From contig CM056558.1 in NCBI GenBank assembly GCA_029721515.1, positions 14,601,240 through 14,665,239 on the forward strand: a stretch of DNA of 64,000 nucleotides, in the 5' to 3' direction. Below the pieces are notes generated by a model. That model did no database searches, was not told where the DNA came from, and was given only the letters and a program-made list of their open reading frames with translations. The DNA is from Synanceia verrucosa (taxonomy: Eukaryota; Chordata; Actinopteri; Perciformes; Synanceiidae). Below are positions 26,101 to 39,100 of the stretch, piece by piece. The position numbers and the translations under genes are program-made. Within the stretch, counting starts at the first letter, position 1. Each line of letters opens with the position of its first letter.

Positions 26101-29100
26101 ACTGGGCAGTATTTAATGTTTGCATTTCTGCTGTAGATCTCCCAGTAGCAGAATACCTGACAGCCAATGAGACATTCTCCACTTTCCTACTAAGCAATGG
26201 CAGCCTGTCGCCTGTGACTGTGGACCAGCTGCTCAAGGCTCGTCTCAATTTTCAGGTTAGGTATCTGTTGTATATCCTGGGACAACAAACTTTTAATGTA
26301 TGATATAAAAATCCACTAAAGCCATCCGCATTTAGATTTTGTTACATTCTGTTGCTTTGAGACATGCAACGTAATTTTCCATCCAGGTTTCTGTGGCTGG
26401 AGCTCAGATGCAGCTGAAGGACTTGGTGTGTAATGCGAGCATGTTGGGACAATATCTGACAGTGGAAGGAGGAGAAGGCACAATGAATGAGCTTCAGACT
26501 CAGCTGTGTAAGGTGTCAGCTGATGTCCTCCAGGAGGCTGAACGCCTTTTCCTCTCTCAGCTCGACTTTACCAAGTTCTTCACGGTTGGAGTCACCCACC
26601 TTTTGCAAAAATACTTTGGTCAATAGTGCAAAAATCTGTGAATTCAAATAGTTCCCTATCTGTTTGCTGTGATACAGCGTTGCCTGAAAGGTGATGAACC
26701 ACAGTCAGTAAACATGTTTCTCTGTGCTTGCTGTCAGAGAGACCGTCTGATGGCTAACGCTGGAGACCTCAGGATCATCAGTCAGGCCGTCACCTCAGTT
26801 TCCCAGGAGCTAGCTGTCCTCATTGATGATGTAAGAACACATTTGTTGATTGGACAAATCAGACCATCATTGAATGTATTGTTATTTTGTACTGTAGTTA
26901 TATTGTGTTTACATGTCTTCACCAAAGGAATCCTGGTGAAGATTATAGCATTGAAAAATAACAGATTTGAACAATACAAAATACGATACATGCTCACACA
27001 CCTTTGAAGATACAGGAAAACCTGTGAAGACCTTCCCTCCATGAGGTCTGAGGTTCCAGACAAACGGCAACATGTAGCTGGCTAAAAATGTCTGTTACAG
27101 AACTGAGTGATAATTTATACTCAATGCTTTAAAACTAAAAATCTCCCATGCTGCTTATAAAATAATATAGTTTAAGAAGACTCATGTCAAGATGAGGGTG
27201 CGAAAATTGCATACATGATTAGTCTGTAAGCACTGTCTCCTCACAGCAAGAAGGTACCGGGTTCGAATCCCGGCCTGGGGCCTTTCTGTGTGGAGTTTGC
27301 ATGTTCTCCCCGTGCCTGCGTGGGTTCTCTCCGGGTACTCCGGCTTCCACCCACCATCCAAAAACATGCATGGGGATTAGGTTAATTGGCTAATTTAAAT
27401 TGACCGTAGGTGTGAATGTGAGTGTGAATGGTTGTCTGTCTCTGTGTCCTGCGATGAGGTGGAGACTTGTCCAGTGTGTACCCTGCCTTCCGCCCGAAGA
27501 CAGCTGGGATAGACTCCATCCCCCCCGTGACCCTATGAGGATAAGCGGTAGATAATGGATGGATGGATGGATGGACGGATTAGTCTGTATGACCAAAGTT
27601 TGTCGCAGTTACTAGAGAACCTAAATATGGAGGAAGTTTGTGTAATATGACATTATACAGTAAATGTAATATTCCTAGGTTGAATTGACCAAATTTTTTC
27701 TCAGCAATAAAACAAAAATGCTGTTTCCTCCCTGCCTTTCTAACCTTCTCTTTGTTTCCTTCCTTCTCCAAACCTCACCTCTCTGTCTTCCTTCAGTGTT
27801 CTTCCCTCTCCAGCTTTGCAGACATGAGCGCAGCTCTTCGTCTGCTGTCTCCAGAGAATCGTTCGGTATTGCCGAGGGAGAGCTTCCGTGCTTTTTCGAG
27901 GATCATGTGTGGCCACCCCGAGGCTGGCGGTGAGCGCATCCCATCACTGAACTGGTATGAAGACCAAGACATTAAGTCCTTCTTAGGAAAGAATGGCACA
28001 GAAGACACAGACCTGGACCGTGACAACAACACGAGTAAGATATGATGATATATATGATATTTTACAAATAAGTGAATGGCTTTCTGAAACCATGCAAGTG
28101 CTCCTCTTTCCTTTTTTGCAGTTTATCATAAATAAATAGAAAACTGTCCTTGCTGTGTTCTGTGTTTAACCAGGTGTTTTTGTCTTAACATTTGTCCCCT
28201 TTGGTCTGTTCTTTCCTCTGTGAAGCTCCATTCTGTAAAAATTTGATCCAAGGTCTGGAGTCCAACCCTTTGTCTCGCATTGTGTGGCGAGGAATAAAAC
28301 CCCTTTTTATTGGAAAACTGCTGTACACACCAGACACTCCTGCAGTACAAGAAATCATGAAAGAGGTACAGAGAGCTAAACCTCAGAGAGTCCATCCATC
28401 CACCTGACTTTTTGTCCACATGGACAAGTCATCAACAACATTGTGGTTGTTTTGAAGAATGTTAGAAAGAATATAACTGACAGGTGTATGTCTGCTAAAC
28501 TGGTTGATATTGCCGACAGTCCTTTGAGGTTTTTCCTGAAAATTGTAATATATGTACCATTTCCAGAAACTACTTCAAATAAACATGTTTCTGATACTTT
28601 AAATAACCAAACATGCCTCATTGCGATCTAAACCAATTCTTGCTTAATGCTATGAATATCACAAGCACATTACTTAGATTGTTTTAGGCCACTGAGCATA
28701 TAAGTTAGGGAAGAAATGCTCAGGTATCATATTTTTCAAATTTGTTCTGGGATGCCTTGGTCTGAACCAGTCCTCAGACCAAGAACCAGTAGTTTGGCTT
28801 GTTTTAAGCCACTTACTGGTGTTGTGAAGCAAATACATCCATCTAAACCAACTATTACTTGTGTCTGCTGAAGGTGAACAAGACTTTTGAGGACCTACAG
28901 ATCCTCCAGGAGCTGAATGAAGCCTGGATGGAGGTGGGACCACAAATCAAGAATTACATGGAGAGCAGTGTGGAGATTCGGTTGCTGCAGGTCTGACTCA
29001 CCAGCTGGTACAGGAGAGACACATTTGATGCTGAAAATCCTTTTCTCATTGCAATGCATCTGTATGTGACAGAATTTGTTGAGGCGGCCAGAGGTTGCAG

Positions 29101-30179
29101 TACTGGTCAATCTGCGTCTAGAGAACACGTCCTGGACAGCCTCACGAATCGCGCGCTTCCTGTCCACACCCTCACCAGACACTCCAAGGAAGCCAGGAGC
29201 ATCGCCTAACTGGCTGGACATCTACAATGACTTCAGCCACACCATCACCACACTCGCACAAGTCACTGAGGTGCTCTTCCTTTGGCATTCTTGTTTTCCT
29301 TCATACTGCTCTCCAAATAAACTGCACTTACTCCTTCTAATAAACTTGATTTTATTGTAACTACAAGGCCAGTGCAGCTACATATCATTGCCTGAACATT
29401 TATCTGTTGTCGCATGGTTTCACAAAAGGGAATTTATACTGTATGTCTCTCATGTTTTCCTTTTTTTTTAACCATATCTACGTCTTAAATTAAATTTCAG
29501 CTTCTCCTCTGTCTACTGCCCCTGTTGTTTACAGTATCATTCATATTTGTTTGCCTTTTCTATTATTCCCTGCAGTGCTTCTCTCTAAACAAGCTGGAGG
29601 GGTTAGAGACAGAGGGTCAGATGATTGAAAGAGCTCTAGAGCTACTGGAGCACAGACAGTTTTGGGCGGGTGTGGTTTTCCTGCTACCCAACTCATCATC
29701 CCCTAGTCTGCCACCTCACGTCAACTACAAAATCCGAATGGACATTGATGATGTGACCCGGACCAACAAGATCAAGGACAAGTACTGATGAAGCACCTAA
29801 ACATCTTCTTTCTGTCCTGCTGTTCTTTCATGTTACTTAAATAGAACTTTTTCATTGTGATTGCACAGAAACAGCTTGGTTTCACATTTAGGAATTTATG
29901 GTTTATTTTATCAATTCCTTATCAAAAATCCCAAGAATAATCCTACTGTTTACTTTTTCCAGCACTTCAAACAGGAACATTACTTTGGTGTCATTTCATC
30001 AGGTTTTGGGACCCTGGTCCAGCAGCCGACCCTTTCAGTGACATGCGCTACATTTGGGGTGGCTTTGTGTACGTCCAGGACCTGGTGGAGAGAGCTGTGA
30101 GCCGCATCCTGAGTGGAGTTCAACAAACAACAGGCATCTACATCCAGCAGATGCCGTATCCCTGCTATGTGGATGATGT
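23145..30179 (+). CDS. abca7: abca7 segment 1: N-terminus, TM1 and extracellular domain 1
   Basis: Exons: 23145-23210, 23485-23578, 24109-24250, 24940-25064, 26137-26255, 26387-26584, 26738-26830, 27797-28034, 28226-28365, 28874-28990, 29073-29270, 29576-29781 and 30003-30179. They cover about residues 1-637. The protein opens MRFFRQLALLLWKN with a basic stretch, then TM1 (about residues 23-45). CHFPNKALPSAGTLPW follows, which is near identical in ABCA1 and ABCA7. Family blocks further on include CGHPEAGG, SLNWYED, YTPDTPA, FWAGVVF, KIRMDIDDV and MPYPCYVDD. N-glycosylation sequons occur, for example NGT and NGS. Two donors are weak (gtggcc after 23210 and gttgga after 26584) but keep phase 0 and family alignment. 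The region 26137-26830 is the least conserved. Confidence 0.88.
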
Positions 30180-33100
30180 GTGAGTCATATGTTGTTGTGA
30201 ACTGATGATTTTAGAAATTGCGCTCATAGAAGTTCCACATGTTCATGCTGGGAACAGACCAGTACAGCAACAATCTGCTCCTGGCAGTCACTGAGCAGCT
30301 TATCTGGATCAGCTGGCTGTTCAGGGTCTTGCTCACCATAATGGTGGCTGATAAAGCGAGGTCATCACTTATTAGCAGCTATTCCCCAATTTGTTCATGT
30401 CCCTGTGATTGTTTTGTGTTCACTGAAACTACAAAAGGAACAGGAAACAAGTCAGAATACGTGTTTTGACTGTTTAATAGTGCCAGATTTTGAATAACAA
30501 CCTTCTACTTGAAAAAAAACAACTGTGTTATTACTTAGCTTTAGCATTCATATATATTTAACTTTTGGCGACCATTGTAACAGTTTCCTTCGAGTGCTGA
30601 ACCGCTCCCTGCCACTCTTCATGACACTGGCCTGGATCTACTCGGTGGCCATGATCATCAAAGGCGTGGTGTACGAGAAGGAGGCAAGGCTGAAGGAAAC
30701 CATGAGGATTATGGGTCTGGGAACGGGAACGCTATGGCTCAGCTGGTTCATCAGCAGCATTGTTCCTTTCCTGGTCTCTGCAGGGCTCCTTATTGCTCTG
30801 CTCAAGGCAAGATGATCACTTACTCAACACAAAACTTTTTAAAGGAAGGACAAGGATAGCTGTCTGGTCATGATCAGGAAAGAAGAAAGAGCTGTAAATA
30901 ATAGTCATTTATAGTCTGGTTGGATTTCTAAATCTAGAGAGAAGACTGATATTGAAGTGAAAAATTGTTCAGGTGTTTTATAGTTTGTTGTGATGTCAGA
31001 TATTTAGCTTTCTGTAACTTTGGTCTCCTACAGTCATTGTTAAACCTCTACTTTTTCTTCGTCCTATTTTCAGTGGGGGGACATCTTGCCATACAGCGAC
31101 CCAGCTGTTGTGTTTTTCTTCCTGACAGCATTTGCCACCGCCACCATCATGCAGTGTTTCCTCATCAGTACCTTCTTCTCTAAAGCCAACCTGGCCGCTG
31201 CATGCGGAGGGTTAATCTATTTTGGGCTTTACCTGCCATACGTGCTGTGTGTAGCCTGGAGAGACCATCTCAATACCACCTACAGAGTCCTCGCTGTGAG
31301 TAAAATAATTATGGATAACTGTAACAACAAGACAAAATGTACTTGTTGCATCAGAGAATTGACCATTGATTTCAATATATGCACTTCATTAACTTTAATC
31401 TCTGGGGCTTCATTACCCAAACATTCTTTCTTCCTGATCTGTATCACAGCTCTTCAGTAAGTGTCTTTGTGTAAATATTGAAAATGAGCCTGTTCGTCTT
31501 TCCTCAGAGTTTCCTGTCACCTGTGGCCTTTGGCTTCGGCTGTGAGTATTTCTCTCAGTATGAAGAGCAAGGCGTGGGCATCCAGTGGTACAACCTTCAC
31601 TCCAGTCCAGTGGAAGGAGACTCATACAGCTTCACCACCTCTATAGTCATGCTTTATGTGGATGCCTTCATCTATGCCACCGCAGCCTGGTACATCGAAG
31701 CAGTGTTTCCTGGTACGACAATTGGAACTTTATCTGACCTATTACACTTGGAAGAATAGCGCATCATTTGTTTTGCGTACAGTTTGTGGGTTTATAGCTG
31801 CTGTGAGTGCAAGATGACTGCGGTCTCCCATCTCTGTCAAATGGCAAACTTTTAGTTCAAGGATCATTTTGGAAATTATGTCAGACTGGTTTTAATTTTA
31901 GTATAGACAGGACTAGTGATCCTAGTTTGAAGATCAGCATTTAATTTAGATACTATAACTGCGTAAAGTACTTAATTTGAAAGTGCAACTTAATTAGGTC
32001 AATATTTTTTTCTTTCTTGTTAAAAAGGTGAAATTAAATTCTAGTAATAGTTCATTTAAATAATTTAAATGTTATGTGTTATGTAGTATTGGTCAGTATA
32101 TCGGTAGGTTAAAAATGTACTCACCATTTTAATGACAAGTTCATCAAAATACAGTTGAATGTGGTCATAAAATGTTTATTTTGATGTTTATTTTTGATGT
32201 GTGTTTTTACACCAGGTGAATATGGGATCCCCAGGCCCTGGTACTTCATCTTCCAGGTGAACTACTGGGGTGGAGTTCCCCTAGAGGCAGGCATGCCGAT
32301 CCCTCCCCCACCTACAGAACAGGATGAAGGTACAAAACTTTCTATTTCAGAGTTAAACTATCACAGTCATCTAAAGGTGTTCACATGCAGCCACCATTTA
32401 ATAGAAGTCATATCACAGATAAGTACCTTGTTTATTAGACACAATCCATACCAGTTGATCTGTGTACTGTTAAAGCCAATTACCTACAAATCAAGTTAAT
32501 GAGCTGAGACAATAAGCCCATCAACTAAGGGTAAAGAGCACAATGAGACTGAAGAATAAGCCAGTATAACAAGAATAAGTCCAAGCTTCAGATTGTTCTG
32601 TTGAGTAGTTGCTTCTGACTCTCGCTACCATAATACCTTACATTTTCTGTAGTGATCCATTTCTGTAGTCCATCCATCAATTTTCTACCACTTATCCTCA
32701 CGTAGGGTGGAAGGGGGGCTGGAGTTGGGGGGGCTGGACCATTCACACTCACATTCACACCTACAGGCAATTTAGATTAGCAAATTGACCCCATGCATGT
32801 TTTTGGATGGTGGGAGGAAGCCAAAGCTGGAGTATGTGGAGAGAACCCACGCAGACACAAGGAGAACATACAAACTCCACACAGAAAGGTCCGGGCTGGG
32901 AATCAAACCCAGTACCTTCTTGCTACTGTCTTTGCACCACTGTGTTGCCCCTGTAGTGGTCTTTATAAAAGTCTTTATAAAAAACACATTGTGAGCATTT
33001 GGCTGATGAATTACAATCACACACTGCACTTGTGTTATTAAATATAAATCACTGTGAGAACAGAAGTGACACTAGGTAATTAGCCATTGCAACTCCCCAA

Positions 33101-36100
33101 CAATTTAATTTAAGCATGGTATATTCTCCTTTTTAAATATATCCAGTATGTTTCTGTCATCAGATCACATCGAACCAGAACCCATTAACCTGATCCTCGG
33201 TGTGAGCATTAGAAATCTGGTGAAAATCTACAAGAAGGGAGCCAAACTGGCCGTAAATCACCTCAATCTGAAGTTCTACGAGGGGCAGATCACCTCTTTC
33301 CTCGGCCACAATGGAGCTGGCAAAACCACCACCATGTAAGAGGCAAACATGACGAGTTAATTACTATCGATACTGATCTGTTCTTCAAGGATCTTTAATT
33401 GAGTATAATTTCATGGCTGTGTGATGTCTTCATGTTTAAGATAAGGTACAACTTAATTTATCTTGAAGAACAGATGCTACACTTGATCTTAGCCAAATGG
33501 TGACTGGCACTCATTCTAACGAATGAAAACACAAAGATTCTTGGTTTCAGGTGATTTTTCAGTAATGAAAGCATAGTTATCATTGTTATTCAATTTCTGC
33601 TTGTAAATCTCATCATAATATTTTGGACTTAATGACAGTGAGATGACGTAGTTACTTCACTTCCATCAGCACAAACATGGTCACAGGAGAGGTCTGTGAA
33701 AGGTGTGAGATTAGGACCTAATTGAAAGTGGAAGATGTGCTTCGACACTAATGCCTCTGTTGTTTGTCAGATCTGTCCTGACTGGTCTGTTCCCACCCAC
33801 CTCGGGCACTGTGTACATCAAGGGGATGGACATCCGCCATGACATGGACATCATCCGAAGGACACTGGGAGTTTGTCCACAGCACAATGTTCTGTTTGAC
33901 ATGTAGGGCTGGTCTTTCATAACCTGACTCTTGCCAGCCTAATGTGGTTCCGCCTAGTTCCGTACATCCATCTGGGATAGCTCCATTGGAGTAAACCACT
34001 TGTTCATCATCTAATGACGTGCAGCTTCAACCAGTCACATTGAAACCAACCCATGACGCTGATGAGCGCGACCTTCAAAACCGTTGTCTGTTCAACTTTT
34101 AAAGAATGAATATGCAATAGATTCAACAACACAGTTGAAATAGCAGAATCAATGTTGACGCATGATTCCTCGCTGCGAGCTGCCATTGTTGTCTGAATCA
34201 AACAGTCGCTTCTCCGCTACGTCACATCTATGAAAATCCCGCCCGGCGATCCTGATTGGCTCAGTCATTTTTTGCTCCCTTGAAGTCCTTCCCATCGGGT
34301 GAGAGTCCAGATGAATGTGTGGAGCTAGGCGGAACTACATTCAGCTGGCGAGAGTCAGGTTAGGTCTTTCAGACGTGCGACTGGCAATTGCATATTGTTT
34401 ATGATTTACTCTAGTTAGGTTTGTATTAATTACAGCTGATAGACCTGTTTTTTTTTTTTTTGAAAACACTCAGATGCTAGTTAAGAAGTGGATTTTTTTC
34501 AAATAGATGTTTATATTTCTTCTGTGTGTGTCTCTCTCAGCCTAACAGTGGAGGAGCATGTATGGTTTTATGGGTGTCTGAAGGGTTTATCTGAAGCAGA
34601 GGTGAAAGCAGAGCTGGACACCCTGCTGGAAGACGTCGGCCTGCTGCACAAACGACATGAACAGACCAAAAACCTCTCTGGTAAACTTGTTAGTTTAGCT
34701 TCTGTATAAAGAAGTGACTTTCATCTTACTTTCATTAGGTTGTAAAACCACCATGAAGTGTTTTTGTGGAGGGTATTTTATATATAGCCTGAAAAAATAA
34801 TGAATTTTCTCTTCCAACTTTAAAAAAACTTGTGTTTCTCTGCCAGGTGGCATGCAGAGGAAGCTGTCTGTTGCGATAGCGTTTGTTGGAGGATCTAAGG
34901 TGGTTGTTTTGGATGAACCCACAGCCGGGGTTGATCCTTACTCTCGCAGAGGGATCTGGGATCTGCTGCTCAAATATCGAAAAGGTATATACATTCAAAG
35001 AGCCATAAGCTTAAAAGGCATGTCAGTCTGAACTGCCAAAACAAAAATGCTTTTTTGTCCTGACTTGAAGGCTGAATAAATAGTGTTTACTTTCCCTGTT
35101 CCTGTCTTTTCTGTTGTGACATTGCTGTCTAGAGACAGGAAGGAAATAATGGCAAGCAAAAACACATTCAATGTGTCTGTTCTGTTTTCCTCCATCAGAG
35201 CGGACCATCATCCTGTCCACTCACTACATGGATGAGGCAGAGCTGCTAGGTGATCGGATCGCTATCATCTCTCAGGGGAAGCTGTGCTGCTGTGGCTCTC
35301 CGCTCTTCCTGAAATCCCATCTTGGATCTGGCTACTACCTCACTGTGGTGAAGAGGGAGGGACTGGACACCAGCACTCCCAACAGTACCAGTACCAGTAT
35401 CTGCACCGGTACCAGCATCAGCACCAACAAGCTACCTCCTCTCAAGGTCTGTTGTTTACTCTCTCTGCTTTTCTTACCCCAGAGACAGGCATGTTCAGTG
35501 TTCGAATTATGGGGAAGCTAAGGGGAGCTAAGCTCCCCCGTAAGGCTGCTCTGACACTTTCACATATTAAACTGTATTCTGTCTTCCCCACAATGAGGTA
35601 CTGGAAATGAAAAACAACGTGTGGCTGTGTGTGTTCATTTGTTCATTAATGTTCATATTTTCTAAACATTTGTCTCAATTCATTAACACAATTGCTCATT
35701 TCCTGTGGTGGGCGCTGGACTACAATTGCAAGATTTAAAGTCAACACCTGACCACCTCATTAGTGAACGATGACAGGGACAGTTTGACACAACTCTTTTT
35801 TTTTGTTGTATTATGCTGTGGTAATAGTGGAGTTTTACACAGTAACCCTGTTATTGGCCACACTTAGTTGTATGCACATGTGTGTGAATTGGAAAGTCAT
35901 GGTGCGCACTGTGAAATAGGGCTCCCCTAAAGGCCACAATTTAATTTGAACCTTGCACATGCTTATTATTTTTCATCAATGTGTGGCTTTAAAGTCAAGC
36001 ATTTATCGAATGTCATTTTTTAAAAGAGCAATTTAATTGGTAATTATCGATCTAAATCAAGTTCGGTGACATAGATAGTTGATATAAAACTACATGGACA

Positions 36101-39100
36101 TGAAAAAAGTGAAATCCATCTGCCAAACTTAGTGAACAGCTGCCATGAATATGACACACCATCATGCTTTTTCCCTCCGCTTTCATTTGTAAATGTTAAG
36201 AACTTATTTTGTGTTTCAGGACAGTGAGTCATCCATGAGTGAAGACACTGGCCTGGGAAGTGAGGAAGGCAGCTCATGTGAGTGTTAAACTGCTGTGTGG
36301 CCTCTGCAGTAAGCTGTTATTCAAGTGCAGTTTGCTGCATTTGTTATTCCTCAAACCACCATTTAAGTGATGATTAAAAATCTCAAGCTAGGGTTTTACT
36401 AACTAGCTCTTTTTTTCCTCATTGTCTTCACAGACCTGGCAGCATTGCTTTCTCTGGCACAGCACCACATCCCTGGTGCAAGGCTGGTGGAAGAGTTGGG
36501 GCGCGAGGCGGTGGTCAACCTGCCGCTGACGGCTGCCAAGGACAGTAGCCTGGGTGTCTTCCTCTCTGAACTAGATCAGAGGCTGACCGAGCTGGGCATT
36601 AGCAGCTATGGCCTTTCAGATAGCACACTGGAGGAGGTGGGGCATTTGCATTGTTTTTGAAGAATAAATAAGGTAATTGATTCAATTGACAGGCACCCTC
36701 AGACCCCTTAGCATGCAATCCAACAGATAAAATATAAATACAAGATGAAACCCATTTGTAACTAATTTGAATTACTGACTCTGGCATACAAAAAGAGGTT
36801 TGTCTGTCTTCCCTATCCACAGCAGTATAACCAGATAAACAGCCACCTGCTGTCTGTAGCTTCAGCAGTTTTTCAGTGAGAAAATAAAAGTCCTTTGTTT
36901 CCCAATATCACAAGAAAAAATATTAGCATGTTTGACTTGAACTAGGTGAGAGTTTTCTTCAAAAATACAGCCATCTTGGGCCACCACAGATAAGATGGTT
37001 ATTTACCCTGATGAACTTAATTAAATCTGTTATCATGACCATTCTGTTAATTCCTAGATCTTTTTACGCGTGGCGGAGGAAACTGGTGTGGATCTAGAAC
37101 CAGAGCTGCAGGCTGAATCTCCCCACAGAGAGCAGCCATCAGCTGGACAGAGAGCTGAGAGACAACATGCAGAAGAACCAGAGACGGGTATGCTCAGACA
37201 CTTGCAGACACTTGGATTTGTGTACATACCACACAGCAATGAACATGTACAGACAGTCTGCTGTTTCATTTCCAACTGTAACTCTTTATTTCCATAATGC
37301 TGCCAGGAAGGAAAAGGCTGCGTAAGAAAGGTACTTTCATTGTCCTGCACTGAAATTCAATCAATCATTAGATGGAAAAATTTGGAGAAACAGACAGGAG
37401 TTACAGCATGGAAGCAAAGCAATGTAATGCTATGGGAGCAGTAAAAGGCGTAATCTTTTAACATTGGTTTCTGGTGGCTTTGGTGAGAAGATAGCGAATA
37501 GCTTTACTTCCCTGTAAAGAGACTGTATAGCTGTCTCACAGTAAGGTAAACCACCGAAAACATCCTAAATATGTCTGTGTAGGTTTTCAGTCATCCAGGT
37601 CTAAGTAAATCAAAAGACCAAAAACAACTGGACAAATGGAGTCAACTGGTCAGATATTTTTTTAGATGAGCATATTTTAGGTGGTAAAAATCCATTTTCC
37701 GCTTGCCCCCTTATACAACAGTATATTGGTTTGGTTCCATGCAGTAAATTCTGTCTGTTTCTCCAAACTTGAGGGCGTGCCGATCATCTACTGTAGGTAA
37801 TACACTGACTATGGAGCCTGTCATACAACCCCATTTCAAAACACCTTCAAAACACATACTTTTATGTGACTCTGACCTGACATGAGAGTATCAAAGGGCA
37901 CTGTCTGACAGGTGTCTATCTTCTGTTTTTTTCTGCTTGAAGAACCTCAGGAGACAGACCTGCTGAGTGGAGATGGCAGAGGTGGGATACCCTTGACTGG
38001 CTGGTGGCTGACCTGGCAGCAGCTGAGGGCTCTCTTCATCAAACGCTGGCTTTATGCTCGAAGGAGCCGCCGGGGCTTCTTTGCTCAGGTGATGACAAAC
38101 ATAGTGCCATCCACCATCATAATGAAAACAAACACATTCCCCTGTTTGTCAGTTAGTTGACTACTCAGTTGTTAGAGGTTTTTTTATGTTGTTTCTTTGG
38201 TTGTTAGTCATCATTAAAACTGAGACCTTAATCATCTTGCCTTGTTGAAGTTTTTCAGCTGAAGGTTGATTTGTGCTTCAGATTGTCCTTCCTGCTCTCT
38301 TCGTGCTGGTCGCTCTGCTCTTCAGCCTCATTGTTCCTCCTTTTGGGAGGTATCCCGCCTTGCAGCTGCAGCCCTGGATGTATGGAGAGCAGTACACATT
38401 CTTCAGGTGGGCCTTAAACACACTATTTCTGTAAACACAGAGAAGCTTTATAATTATTTTTCTGCAGTTGTGTCTGCATTTGTCTACCTATGTGAAATAT
38501 CTGGTTGTGGTTTTCACTTGAAGCTTTGGTTTTGTTATTTTGGTGAGCATCTTCTCCCCTGGTTTTTTACAGCAATGACGCACCTGGGAACCCGGCTATG
38601 GAGAACTTGCTGGAAGCCCTGCTGGACCAGCCAGGTTTTGGTACCAAGTGCATGGAGAAAGACGAAGAGGATGGCAGCATGTGAGCCAACCTTTGTGAAT
38701 ACAAAAAGTTGTCTAAGCAGTATCAGAAGGAAGTGAAGGAAATAGTAATGAAGGTCGTGGGACACATGGTCCTGAGACATCAGTATTTTACTGAAAACGT
38801 GGGGGGTAAAAAAAGATGGTTCAATGATTAAAAAAACATTTTCATTTTTAATACTAGACATGCAGGCAACATTTCAAAGCTTAAAGCACAAATCTTTACC
38901 GTTTTTCCTGCAGGAGTCCTCAGTGTGAAGGCAAGCAGGGAGGCCTGTATGTGCGACCACAAGTCTCTTTCTCCACCTGGCAAATGTTCAGCAGAGGCAA
39001 CTGGAGCAGAGACACACCATCTCCTGAATGTCAGTGTAGCACAGAGGACGTCCGCCGGATGCTCCCCGACTGCCCGCAGGGTGCCGGTGGATTGCCGCCT

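Noticed and set aside
30003..30179. Pseudogene status for abca7 because of weak donors and a GC donor
   Set aside because: All 49 exons keep frame and every catalytic motif in both NBDs is intact.
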